64,000 nt of DNA, taken from Bradyrhizobium zhanjiangense. Lineage in GTDB: Bacteria > Pseudomonadota > Alphaproteobacteria > Rhizobiales > Xanthobacteraceae. Under the pieces are notes generated by a model. The model did not search any database. It saw only the letters and a list, made by a program, of their open reading frames with translations, and had not been told where the DNA came from. Shown here piece by piece: positions 1 to 7,913 of this stretch. Made by a program: the position numbers and the translations under genes. The DNA lies in the NCBI RefSeq assembly GCF_004114935.1, contig NZ_CP022221.1, positions 9,011,001 through 9,075,000 of the forward strand, written 5' to 3'. The stretch's first letter is position 1; every line of letters begins with the position of its first letter.

Positions 1-51
1 ATCGAGGAGATGAACGAGATTATCGCTGACGGCTGGGCTGGCAAGCGATGA
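1..51 (+). CDS. Antitoxin of a VapBC-type pair, 3' end only
   Basis: The first 17 codons of the window read IEEMNEIIADGWAGKR and a TGA stop, in a frame whose stop overlaps the ATG of the following PIN-domain gene by four bases (ATGA). This coupling is typical of antitoxin-toxin operons, where the DNA-binding antitoxin precedes the toxin. The 5' part lies outside the window, so the antitoxin family cannot be assigned. Identity rests on position and overlap alone. Confidence 0.55.
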   Translation: MEEMNEIIADGWAGKR

Positions 52-443
52 AAATAACACCCGACACCAACGTATTGGTACGGGTTCTCGTCGAGGATGA
101 TGCCGAGCAGAGCAAGGCGGCTCAGGCCATTCTCAGGAAGGCAGACGTGATAGCTATCTCGATCACCGCACTGTGCGAGCTGACCTGGGTTCTCTCACGT
201 GGTTACAAGATTTCTGCTGCCGACATCGCGATTGCAATTCGACGCTTGATCAATGCCGCCAATGTAGCGGCGAACCGTCCAGTAGCGGAAGCAGGATTGG
301 CGCTGCTCGATGCCGGCGGCGATTTCGCCGACGGCGTCATCGCCCACGAAGGCAACTGGCTCGGAGCCGACACCTTCGTGTCTTTCGACAAGAAGGCCGT
401 GAAACTGATCGAGGCAAGCGGCGGATTGGCGCGGACGCCTTAG
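48..443 (+). CDS. vapC: PIN-domain toxin, VapC-like ribonuclease
   Basis: A 131-residue single-domain PIN protein, the usual size of VapC toxins, which are Mg-dependent endoribonucleases that act on RNA until bound by the antitoxin. The acidic residues expected of the fold are visible: D6 in PDTNVLVR, E44 in ALCELTWVL, D95 in DFADGVIA and D114 in SFDKKA. The start codon overlaps the stop of the upstream partial gene, supporting a translationally coupled toxin-antitoxin operon. The site looks intact, so the toxin is probably active. Substrate RNA cannot be deduced. Confidence 0.85.
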   Translation: MKITPDTNVLVRVLVEDDAEQSKAAQAILRKADVIAISITALCELTWVLSRGYKISAADIAIAIRRLINAANVAANRPVAEAGLALLDAGGDFADGVIAHEGNWLGADTFVSFDKKAVKLIEASGGLARTP

Positions 444-511
444 CGCTGCATGACGTCGGGATAATTCGACGATACACTGATTGGACTGCCGCCTGAACCA
501 CGGACAGTCTT

Positions 512-1330
512 GTGATGACCCGACTATTGCTGACGGCTCTTGCGATCCTCGGCTGGCTGATGGCTCCTGCCCTCGCCCAGCAGCCACCTCAACGCAGCGA
601 ATGCCTGGCGATGGCGAACGCGGCGCCCCGCGCGCTGCCGGTCGCGCTCCGGCACGCCGGCGGCTCAGCCGAGGTCGAGATCACCTATGCCGGCCACTCC
701 ACCTATTTCATCGATACGCCCGGGGGCCTGCGCATCGCCACCGATTATAGCGGCGCCTATCAGGTGGGACGGCGCCCCGATGTCGTCACCATGAACCGGG
801 CCCACAGCACTCACTACACCCTGTTCCCGGACAAGCGCATTCCCCATGTGCTGCATGGCTGGGGCGAGGACGGCAAGCCCGCGGTGATCTCCGAGCGCAT
901 CGGCGACACCTTCATCCGCAATGTCACCACCGACATCCGCCGCTATTTCGGCGACGATTCCGGCGCCGACATGATCCGCGACGGCAACTCGATCTTCATC
1001 TTCGAGGTCGCCGGCCTCTGCATCGGTCATCTCGGCCATCTCCACCACAAGCTCGACGACAGCCATTTCGCCCAGATCGGGCGGCTCGACATCGTGATGG
1101 TGCCGATCGACGGCACCTACACCATGTCGCTGGACGGCATCTCCGAGATCACCAAACGGCTGCGCTCCTCGGTGGTGCTGCCGATGCACCGCTTCGCTAC
1201 ACCGCTCGACGATTTCATACGCCGGATCGGCCAGCAGTTCGAGATCGACCAGCGCATCGAGCGATGGTTCCGGATCTCGCGGGATGCGCTGCCGTCGAAG
1301 CCGACGGTGATCATCCTCGACGGGGTCTGA
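512..1330 (+). CDS. Secreted MBL-fold (UlaG-like) protein with altered metal motif
   Basis: Residues 1-22 form a signal peptide (MTRLLLTALAILGWLMAPALA, cut before QQ), so the protein is exported. The body resembles metallo-beta-lactamase-fold proteins of the UlaG/RomA type: it opens with ITYAGHSTYFIDTPGG and has a later GHLGHLHHKL segment and a final VLPMHRF histidine. The expected HxHxDH metal signature is only partly kept (AHSTHYT, where the Asp-His end is lost). Translation may start at the GTG at 512 or the ATG at 515. It stands alone between the toxin and a small conserved gene. Hydrolase activity is doubtful; the substrate is unknown. Confidence 0.7.
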   Translation: MMTRLLLTALAILGWLMAPALAQQPPQRSECLAMANAAPRALPVALRHAGGSAEVEITYAGHSTYFIDTPGGLRIATDYSGAYQVGRRPDVVTMNRAHSTHYTLFPDKRIPHVLHGWGEDGKPAVISERIGDTFIRNVTTDIRRYFGDDSGADMIRDGNSIFIFEVAGLCIGHLGHLHHKLDDSHFAQIGRLDIVMVPIDGTYTMSLDGISEITKRLRSSVVLPMHRFATPLDDFIRRIGQQFEIDQRIERWFRISRDALPSKPTVIILDGV

Positions 1331-1395
1331 CGCGCAATTTTCTCCAAGTCCGCTAAGGCGCGTTCGTGCTGATCTCCTGGCAACAGGAGATCGAC

Positions 1396-1917
1396 ATGAC
1401 AGATTTTGCGAGACTGTTGCACGCGGACGGACCGAACCCGGAGCACGCGGCGGCGCTGCAGCTTTACGGCCGTTTCGTCGGCGACTGGGACGCCGAAATT
1501 ACCGCCCATGGGCCCGATGGAACCAAGTACGCCGCACCCGGCGAAATCCATTTTGGCTGGGTGCTGGAAGGGCGCGCCGTGCAGGACGTCTGGATGATTC
1601 CTCGTCGCGCGGGCAGCCCGGCCTTTCCGATCGCCGGCAATTGGTACGGCACGACGCTACGTGTCTATGACCCAACCATCGCCGCATGGCGGATTTCCTG
1701 GTTCGATCCCGGCCGCAGCGTGTTCCGGCAGCAGATCGGCCGTCCGCAAGGCGCGGACATCGTGCAGGAAGGCACGACCGAAGCCGGCGAGCTGACGCGC
1801 TGGAGCTTTACGGAGATCACTGGCGATTCCTTCCACTGGCTCGGCGAGGTCAAGCCTGCGACGGCAACCGATTGGCGGCTCGTCGTCGACGTGAAGGCGA
1901 AGCGGCGCAAGACTTAA
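1396..1917 (+). CDS. Conserved hypothetical protein, DUF1579-like
   Basis: The ATG at 1396 is chosen because an AGGAG lies six bases before it; an in-frame GTG at 1366 has no such site. The 173-residue soluble protein has no signal peptide or membrane segment. It has the look of small beta-barrel DUF1579-like proteins: a FVGDWDAEI stretch, a GEIHFGWVLEGRAVQDVW stretch and a late RWSFTEITGDSFHWLGE stretch. Family placement is from memory of the pattern and is tentative; no function is known. It is followed by an intergenic repeat. Confidence 0.6.
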   Translation: MTDFARLLHADGPNPEHAAALQLYGRFVGDWDAEITAHGPDGTKYAAPGEIHFGWVLEGRAVQDVWMIPRRAGSPAFPIAGNWYGTTLRVYDPTIAAWRISWFDPGRSVFRQQIGRPQGADIVQEGTTEAGELTRWSFTEITGDSFHWLGEVKPATATDWRLVVDVKAKRRKT

Positions 1918-1960
1918 GATCGAATCGCTCTTGAATCAGTCAGCTCCGGGCGCGCGACAA

Positions 1961-2076
1961 CCTCTCCCGCTTGCGGGGGAGGTCGCGCCGAAGGCGCGGG
2001 TGGGGGCTCTCTCCACACTGGGGATCTCTCTGTGGCGGCACCCCCACCCCAGCCCTCCCCCGCAAGCGGGAGAGGG
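1961..2076. repeat. Intergenic palindromic repeat, family A
   Basis: The two ends are reverse complements: cctctcccgcttgcggggg at the left and ccctcccccgcaagcgggag at the right, with a less conserved middle containing ctctccacactg. Members of the same family occur near 4.7, 9.5, 16.9, 26.4, 27.8 and 30.0 kb. Each lies between genes or at a gene edge, and each would fold into a long hairpin in RNA. Confidence 0.85.
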
Positions 2077-2238
2077 AGCGCACCTTCCGTGTGGCGGCAA
2101 TCGAGCTTCATCTAGTCGATATCGGTCACACCGCCGCTGTGCTCGCGATGACGGGTGCGGTTGCGCAACGTGCGCTGCTGCACGAAGACATGAGATGCTA
2201 GGCTCCCCAGCACAAGAATACAGAGGGAGCGAACGCCT

Positions 2239-3291
2239 ATGGCCGCAAGCGGGTTGCCCGCCAGTACGAGCGGGCTGTTTGTCGAGCCGCGCGAGGACTG
2301 GCTCGCGCAGCACCAGGAGGAGATCATCGATGCGGCCCGGCCGATCGTCGATCCTCACCACCACCTCTGGAATCGCGGGCATCGCTATCTGATCGAGGAG
2401 ATGGCAGCCGACATCGCCTCCGGCCACAACATCATTGCAACCGTCTATGTCGATTGCCGCTCGATGTATCGCGCGCATGGGCCAGAGGCGTTCCGGCCCA
2501 TCGGCGAGGTCGAGTTCGCCAATGGCGTCGCCGCGATGAGCGCGAGCGGTGCTTACGGCAACGCGGCGATCTGTGCGGGCATCGTCAGCCACGCCAATCT
2601 GCTGCTGGGTGACGCGGCCAAGCCGGTGCTGGAAGCGGAAATCGCGGCGGGCAACGGCCGCTTCCGCGGCATCAGGCATTCCTCGGCCTGGGACGAAGAC
2701 CCCGTCGTCGCCGGCATGTATGCGAACCGGCCGAAGGGCCTGTTGCGGGATCCGACCTTCCGCAAGGGATTCGCCTGCCTCGCGCCGCTGAACCTCAGCT
2801 TCGATGCCTGGCTGTTTCATCCGCAGATCGGCGAGCTCACCGAGCTTGCGCGCGCCTTTCCCGATACCAGGATCGTGCTCGACCATTGCGGCGGCCCGGC
2901 CGGCGTCGGACGCTTTGCAGGACGGCGCGAGGAGGTGTTTGCACAGTGGCGCGCCTCGATCCGCGAGATTGCGAAATGCGAGAACGTAGTGGTTAAGCTC
3001 GGCGGGCTCGCAATGTGCCTGCTCGGCTACGACTTCCATTTGCGCGCGAGGCCGCCGTCATCCGAGGAGCTTGCCACGGCCTGGCGGCCTTATGTCGAAA
3101 CCTGCATCGAAGCGTTCGGACCCAAACGCGCGATGTTCGAGAGCAATTTCCCGCCGGACAAAGGCCAGTGCAGCTATCAGGTGATCTTCAACGCCTTCAA
3201 GCGCATCGCGGCGCCCCTGAGCGAGGCCGAGAAGACGGCACTGTTCTCACAGACCGCGATTGATTTCTATCGGCTCGAACTGCCATCGTGA
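2239..3291 (+). CDS. Amidohydrolase family (COG3618-like) metal-dependent hydrolase
   Basis: A 350-residue amidohydrolase-2 TIM-barrel protein. Near residue 35 it has VDPHHHLWNR, the metal-binding HxH strand of this group, and later VLDHCGGP and FESNFPPDK, which match the family's histidine and aspartate/asparagine loops. Relatives include 2-pyrone-4,6-dicarboxylate lactonase and L-fucono-lactonase, which hydrolyse cyclic esters; the substrate here is not evident. An agaggga ribosome site lies before the ATG. The next gene is convergent, so it is transcribed alone. It starts just after repeat family A. Confidence 0.82.
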   Translation: MAASGLPASTSGLFVEPREDWLAQHQEEIIDAARPIVDPHHHLWNRGHRYLIEEMAADIASGHNIIATVYVDCRSMYRAHGPEAFRPIGEVEFANGVAAMSASGAYGNAAICAGIVSHANLLLGDAAKPVLEAEIAAGNGRFRGIRHSSAWDEDPVVAGMYANRPKGLLRDPTFRKGFACLAPLNLSFDAWLFHPQIGELTELARAFPDTRIVLDHCGGPAGVGRFAGRREEVFAQWRASIREIAKCENVVVKLGGLAMCLLGYDFHLRARPPSSEELATAWRPYVETCIEAFGPKRAMFESNFPPDKGQCSYQVIFNAFKRIAAPLSEAEKTALFSQTAIDFYRLELPS

Positions 3292-3371
3292 CAAGAAAAG
3301 GGGCCCGGATGTTGATCCCGACCCCTCTTCCGTCGTGGCCGCTGGGAAGCGTCCTTGAAACTTTGTGAGCT

Positions 3372-3827
3372 CTAGCCTGCACCCATCAACGAGGCTGGAC
3401 GGCGTTCGCCGGTGGAGGTGAACATCTTCTTCAGCTTGTTGACGACGCGGATCAGGAACCCGATCATCACGGGATTGGTCTTGCGGCAGAACGCGATCTT
3501 CTTGACGTGGCCTTCGACATGCCATTTGGCATGCGCGCCGTCGCGGAAGAAAATGACGTCGCCGGGGCCGTAGCGCTTCGGCGGCATGCCGTCGCTTTCG
3601 AGCACGATCGATCCTTCCATGATCATGATCGTCTCGTCGATATCGTAGTACCAGCTGAAGCGCCCCTCGGTGCAGGCCCAGATGATGGTCTGGGCCGTGC
3701 CGTCGGCGCTGGTGGACAGGACGCGCGAGCGCGACACCGGGTTACCCTCGATGATCCAGGACGGCTCGATCGGCCGCAGCTCGAGATCCACATTGCAACT
3801 GCCGATTTCAATCATTGCGCGCGACAT
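3372..3827 (-). CDS. Cupin-domain protein (DUF861-like)
   Basis: A 151-residue single-cupin protein. The central part, FSWYYDIDETIMIMEGSIVL followed by YGPGDVIFFRDGAHAKWHVEG, is the two-motif cupin core; the WYYDIDE and GEG-like pattern resembles the DUF861 (ureidoglycine aminohydrolase-type) cupins. Translation probably starts at 3827, where a GAGGAA ribosome site precedes the ATG; the longer open frame to 3896 has no such site. A lysine-rich C-terminal tail (VVNKLKKMF) is not part of the cupin. Metal and substrate are unknown. It is convergent with the amidohydrolase gene. Confidence 0.75.
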   Translation of the reverse strand: MSRAMIEIGSCNVDLELRPIEPSWIIEGNPVSRSRVLSTSADGTAQTIIWACTEGRFSWYYDIDETIMIMEGSIVLESDGMPPKRYGPGDVIFFRDGAHAKWHVEGHVKKIAFCRKTNPVMIGFLIRVVNKLKKMFTSTGERRPASLMGAG

Positions 3828-4061
3828 CTGTTTCCTCAGGGAATAAAATAGGTTTGGCCGGGTCGGAGCCCGGATTGTTTCCAATGATGATCGCAACGCT
3901 AGTGACCGCCTTTTAATTCTTCCTTACGCAGGCACCGACAATCAGCCCTAAGTTGCAGGTGCGAAGCAGCTAACGTTGAGATTCCGCTGCGAATTCGCGC
4001 ACATGACCCCCTCTTTTCCGGGGTGCGACAAAATGCGCGAAAGTGACCATGGAAGGAGCCA

Positions 4062-4622
4062 ATGCCGATGCCCGTCACGCACGAGGCTCTGACAGCCAAC
4101 CGCGAGGTCGTCGCCTGGCTCGGCGTCCTCGATGTTTCCTTCGGGCCGGACGAGGAGCCCTGGTTCACTATCGACGACATCGAACGCCCGCGGCAGATCG
4201 GCAGCGACGGTTCCGGCGGCACGTTCGTGCTGCTGCCGTCGCAGAATGTGCTCTACGTGTCGTCAGAGGGGCGCGCTGGCATTATCGCGGAGAATTTCGA
4301 GGCGTTCATGCAGCTCGTCGTCACTCGCCCCTATTGGCTCGACATCCTCAAATTTTCCGCCGGCGGTGATCTCGTGGAGATGCGGCGCGCGGCGGATGCG
4401 CTGGAGGCGACACTCGACAACGAGGACGACCTCAACGAGGCCCGCGAGCAAATCCGCGACGCGCTCGACCTGCCCGAGCCGGACGATTCCGTCGGCGCGC
4501 TCTACGAGGCAGTCGCTGCTTCCGACGCCATCGTGCGGGCCACCGACGGCAGCCCGTTCACGACGCTGTTCAACCGCTTCAGCATCGACAACAACCCGAT
4601 ACTGCGCAACGCCGCGGCGTGA
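4062..4622 (+). CDS. Hypothetical protein
   Basis: A 186-residue acidic soluble protein with no signal peptide or membrane segment. An AAGGAG ribosome site is correctly placed for the ATG at 4062 (a second ATG follows six bases later). It contains a stretch of beta character (GGTFVLLPSQNVLYVSSEGRA) and then a helical, Glu/Asp-rich part. The layout faintly recalls SMI1/KNR4-type (SUKH) proteins, but no diagnostic motif was seen and I do not assign the family. The 230 bases before it hold no other gene. Confidence 0.6.
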   Translation: MPMPVTHEALTANREVVAWLGVLDVSFGPDEEPWFTIDDIERPRQIGSDGSGGTFVLLPSQNVLYVSSEGRAGIIAENFEAFMQLVVTRPYWLDILKFSAGGDLVEMRRAADALEATLDNEDDLNEAREQIRDALDLPEPDDSVGALYEAVAASDAIVRATDGSPFTTLFNRFSIDNNPILRNAAA

Positions 4623-4671
4623 GACAGCACGCCAGACCATGGGCCTGGGGAAGACTGTCGCCGGGATGCTT

Positions 4672-4784
4672 ACCTCTCCCCGACGGGGAGAGGTCGGATG
4701 AGGGGCCGCGGCATTTGGTGAAAGCGTAAACCCTCACCCGGATCGCATCTGCGATGCGATCCGACCTCTCCCTACAGGAGAGGT
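4672..4784. repeat. Intergenic palindromic repeat, family A variant
   Basis: The left end reads acctctccccgacggggaga and the right end acctctccctacaggagagg; between them ggatcgcatctgcgatgcga forms its own small palindrome. The inner ggatcgcat/atgcgatcc unit is shared with the copy near 9.55 kb. It lies between convergent genes and may help end transcription from both sides. Confidence 0.8.
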
Positions 4785-4792
4785 GAAGCAAG

Positions 4793-6049
4793 CTACTTCG
4801 CCCACTCGCCCTTGCGGAACACCGGCACCTTGCTGCCGTCGGCGAGAATGCCGTCGATGTCGGTCTCGGCCGAGCCGATCATCCAGTCGATATGGATCAG
4901 GCTCTGGTTGCCGCCTTGCGCGGCGATCTGCTGCGGCGTGAGCTGCGCGCCGTTGATGAAGCATTTCGAGTAGCATTGGCCGAGCGCGATGTGGGAGGCC
5001 GCATTCTCGTCGAATAGGGTGTTGTAGAACAACAGCCCGCTCTGCGAGATCGGCGAGGAATGCGGCACCAGCGCCACCTCGCCGAGGCGGCGCGCGCCCT
5101 CGTCGGTGTCGAGCACCTTGTTCAGCACCTCTGCGCCGCGCGAGGCCTTGGCATCGACGATCTTGCCGTCCTCGAAACGCACCGCGATGTTGTCGATCAG
5201 GGTGCCCTGGTAGGACAGCGGCTTCGAGCTCACGACGTGGCCGTAGACGCGGCGGCAATGCGGCGTGGTGAAAACCTCTTCGGTCGGAATGTTGGCGTTG
5301 CAGCTGATGCCGTTCTTGGAGAGTGAGGCACCGCCCTCCCATTCATGGCCGTCGGCGAGCCCGATGGTGAGGTCGGTGCCGGGACCCGAATATTGCAACG
5401 CGCGAAAGCGCTGGCCGTTGAGCCAGTTGGTGCGCTCGCGCAGCACCGCATTGTGGCTCGCCCAATTGCTGATCGCGTCCTCGCGGTCGACGCGAGACGC
5501 GGCGAAGATCGCATCCGCGAGCTTGCCGATCGCGATGTCCTCGGGATCATTAGGAAAAACCTGCTTGGCCCAGGACGGGCTCGGATAGGCGATGATGTTC
5601 CAGTTGGTGTCGAAATTGACGATTTTTTCCAATGCCGGCTGATAGGCCATGGAGTTGGCCTTGCTGGCGCGCGCCACCTTCGACGGATCCTCGCCCGACA
5701 GCAGCATCGGATTGTCGCCGACGATGGCGAGCCGCGCGGTGTTGTCCGAGAAGGCCTTGGCCATGCCCTCGTACAGCCAGCCGGCGGCACGATCGAAACT
5801 GTTGTCCTGGCCGTGGCGGTAGCGCGCCAGCGTCATCTCCTCGTCCGAAAGGATCGGCGTCACGATGCCGGCGCCGGCCTTGTAGGCGTGCACGGCAATC
5901 CGCCGCACCAGCGGCAGCGCGATGGCAGGCGCCGTCAGAAGAAGATCCTGTCCCGGCCGCAAGCCCAGGCCCACCTTCACCGCCACCTCGGCCAGCCGGT
6001 CGAGTTTCGCGGGATCGATGGGAGTAGCGGAATTGCGGTGATCAGTCAT
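4793..6049 (-). CDS. M29-family aminopeptidase (AmpS/PepS type)
   Basis: A 418-residue protein, the standard length of family M29 metalloaminopeptidases such as aminopeptidase T/AmpS. These cytoplasmic enzymes bind two metal ions and remove N-terminal residues from peptides. Typical stretches are visible: NANIPTEEVFTTPH (metal-binding Glu), then RRLGEVALVPHSSPIS, FDENAASHIALGQCY (Glu and His) and SLIHIDWMIGS (His and Asp ligands). All expected ligands appear kept. It stands alone on the minus strand, head-to-tail with the lyase gene about 110 bases upstream. Confidence 0.9.
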   Translation of the reverse strand: MTDHRNSATPIDPAKLDRLAEVAVKVGLGLRPGQDLLLTAPAIALPLVRRIAVHAYKAGAGIVTPILSDEEMTLARYRHGQDNSFDRAAGWLYEGMAKAFSDNTARLAIVGDNPMLLSGEDPSKVARASKANSMAYQPALEKIVNFDTNWNIIAYPSPSWAKQVFPNDPEDIAIGKLADAIFAASRVDREDAISNWASHNAVLRERTNWLNGQRFRALQYSGPGTDLTIGLADGHEWEGGASLSKNGISCNANIPTEEVFTTPHCRRVYGHVVSSKPLSYQGTLIDNIAVRFEDGKIVDAKASRGAEVLNKVLDTDEGARRLGEVALVPHSSPISQSGLLFYNTLFDENAASHIALGQCYSKCFINGAQLTPQQIAAQGGNQSLIHIDWMIGSAETDIDGILADGSKVPVFRKGEWAK

Positions 6050-6162
6050 GCGGGGCCCTCTGCCGAAAGTCTCTCATTCAATCTAAGCCTAGCATCGCGA
6101 GGCGCAAGTGCGCGAGCACCTTGCGACACGGATAAGATACGCAGTTTCACGCATATTGGTTT

Positions 6163-7524
6163 TCAACGCGTTGCCGATTTCAGCACCCGGTCGACCATGG
6201 CGGGGGCAAGCCCGAGGTAATTTTTTGGTGAGGTGAGCACCTCGATCGTGGCGCGGTCGATGCGGCTCGAAACGCGGGAGTCGGATGAGAGCGCATCCGC
6301 CAGCGTCAAGCCTTTCTCATTGGCGAGCCGGCAGGCGTCATAGACCACGTCATGCGCCTCCTGCCGTCCGATCTGTGGGGCGAGCCCCATCATGACCGCT
6401 TCGGCCACGATCAGGCCGCGGCTGATAGCGAGATTGTCGTTCATCTTCGCCTCGTCCACGATGAGGCCTGCGAGCGCAAACTTCGCCTGGTGCAGCGCGC
6501 CGGCGCTCAGCACGAAGCTCTCGGGGATCGCCATCCATTCGGCGTGCCAGGGACCCGTGGCGCGCTCGAAGTCCTGCACCATGGCATCGAGCATCAGGCT
6601 TGCATGCTGGCGTACCGCCTTGGACGCCGCCAGCATCAGTTCGGAGGAGATCGGGTTGCGCTTCTGCGGCATGGTCGAGGAGGCGCCGCGCCCCTTGACG
6701 AAGGGCTCGTAGACCTCGGCAAACTCGGTCGAGGCCATGATCATGATGTCGAGCGCGATCTTGCCGAGCGAGCCGGTGACGAGCGCCAGGAAGTTCACGG
6801 CCTCGGCAAAGCCGTCGCGAGCGACGTGCCAGGTCGAGGCGGGAACGCCGAGCTTCAGCTCGGCACAGAGCGCCTCTTGCACCTCGAACCCCTTGTCGCC
6901 GAGCGAGGCCAGGGTGCCGGCGGCGCCGGCGAACTGGCCGACCAGGACGCGCGGCTTCAACTGCGCCAGCCGCTCGGCATGGCGGTCGAACATCGCGAGC
7001 CAGATCGCGGTCTTGTAGCCGAACGTTACCGGCAGCGCCTGCTGCAGATGGGTGCGGCCCGCCATCGGCGTGTCGCGATATCGCTTGGAGAGGTCAGCGA
7101 GGATACGACGGAGTTCGGCAATGTCCTTTTCGACGATCTCGAGCGCGGCGCGCAGTTGCAGGACTACCGCGGTGTCCATGATGTCCTGCGTGGTCGCGCC
7201 CCAATGCAGGTAACGGCCGGCCTCGCCGCATTGCTTCACCATCTGATGCACCAGGGGAAGGATCGGATAGCCGACGATGTCGGTCTCCCGCCGCAACAGA
7301 TCGAAATCGAGCGCGGCAACATTGGTCCGGGCCGCGATCTGGTCGGCGGCATCCTGCGGGATCACGCCGCATCTGGCCTCAGCCTTCGCCAGCGCCACCT
7401 CGACCTCGGCATAGCGCCCCACCAGCGCAAAATCGGAGAACACCTCCCGCATCTCAGGCGTGCCGAAGGCATCGCGGAACAGCATGGAGTCGAGCACGGT
7501 GGTCGATGCGGGAAAAGCGGGCAT
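6163..7524 (-). CDS. Fumarase-superfamily lyase (PcaB/adenylosuccinate lyase-like)
   Basis: A 453-residue class II fumarase/aspartase-superfamily enzyme. The signature GRGASSTMPQKRNPISSE carries the catalytic serine loop, and HWGATTQDIMDTA and AGRTHLQQALP are the other two conserved regions. The N-terminal TTVLDSMLFRDAFGTPEM resembles 3-carboxy-cis,cis-muconate cycloisomerase (PcaB) more than PurB, but no other protocatechuate genes are near, so the substrate is open. The start at 7524 (MPAFPAST) is preferred; the longer open frame to 7737 runs through a palindromic repeat and is unlikely to be translated. Confidence 0.82.
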   Translation of the reverse strand: MPAFPASTTVLDSMLFRDAFGTPEMREVFSDFALVGRYAEVEVALAKAEARCGVIPQDAADQIAARTNVAALDFDLLRRETDIVGYPILPLVHQMVKQCGEAGRYLHWGATTQDIMDTAVVLQLRAALEIVEKDIAELRRILADLSKRYRDTPMAGRTHLQQALPVTFGYKTAIWLAMFDRHAERLAQLKPRVLVGQFAGAAGTLASLGDKGFEVQEALCAELKLGVPASTWHVARDGFAEAVNFLALVTGSLGKIALDIMIMASTEFAEVYEPFVKGRGASSTMPQKRNPISSELMLAASKAVRQHASLMLDAMVQDFERATGPWHAEWMAIPESFVLSAGALHQAKFALAGLIVDEAKMNDNLAISRGLIVAEAVMMGLAPQIGRQEAHDVVYDACRLANEKGLTLADALSSDSRVSSRIDRATIEVLTSPKNYLGLAPAMVDRVLKSATR

Positions 7525-7913
7525 GGGCGTTTCTTCGTGGCTGGGTGTTTTCTGTGAAGGCAGCTTACGCAGGCCGCGCTGTTCGGCAATGGACAAAGGC
7601 ACTACTCCCGTCATTCCGGGGCGCGCGAAGCGCGAGCCCGGAATCCATTGGGCGGCAAGCGATGCGGACAAATGGATTCCGGGCTCGCGCCAAGCGGCGC
7701 GCCCCGGAATGACGAGAGAGAGCCCAAATCGCGGCATCTGACCTAAATCGCCGCACTCGCTTAGCGGCTGGTATTCCCATCCGAAACCGCATGACTGCCA
7801 TCACGCGATCGTGGTGAACCTGACAGACCGTTCGGCGGACTCACAGACTTCAAGTCGAAATCCATTTTGATTTTATTATTGCCTGATGCCGTTGTGAGGA
7901 CTGAGTTTTCGAC
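7525..7913. other. Intergenic region between divergent genes
   Basis: This 389-base region separates the leftward lyase from the rightward winged-helix regulator. It holds one palindromic repeat (7611-7713), and then an AT-rich stretch before the regulator. There TTGATTTT at 7867-7874 and GCCTGA at 7881-7886 echo the repeated motif found before the paralogous regulator at 11058. No further gene is visible. Confidence 0.6.
7611..7713. repeat. Intergenic palindromic repeat, family B
   Basis: A near-perfect long palindrome whose ends read tcattccggggcgcgcgaag and its complement ending ccccggaatga; the inner arms carry gcgagcccggaatccattg and its complement. This is the common alphaproteobacterial cattccggggcgcg-type repeat. 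It lies in the untranslated leader of the lyase gene. Confidence 0.85.

Noticed and set aside
3294..3345. GGGG/CCCC pairing between the convergent amidohydrolase and cupin genes
   Set aside because: Only a short imperfect stem with no T-run; too weak to be called a terminator.
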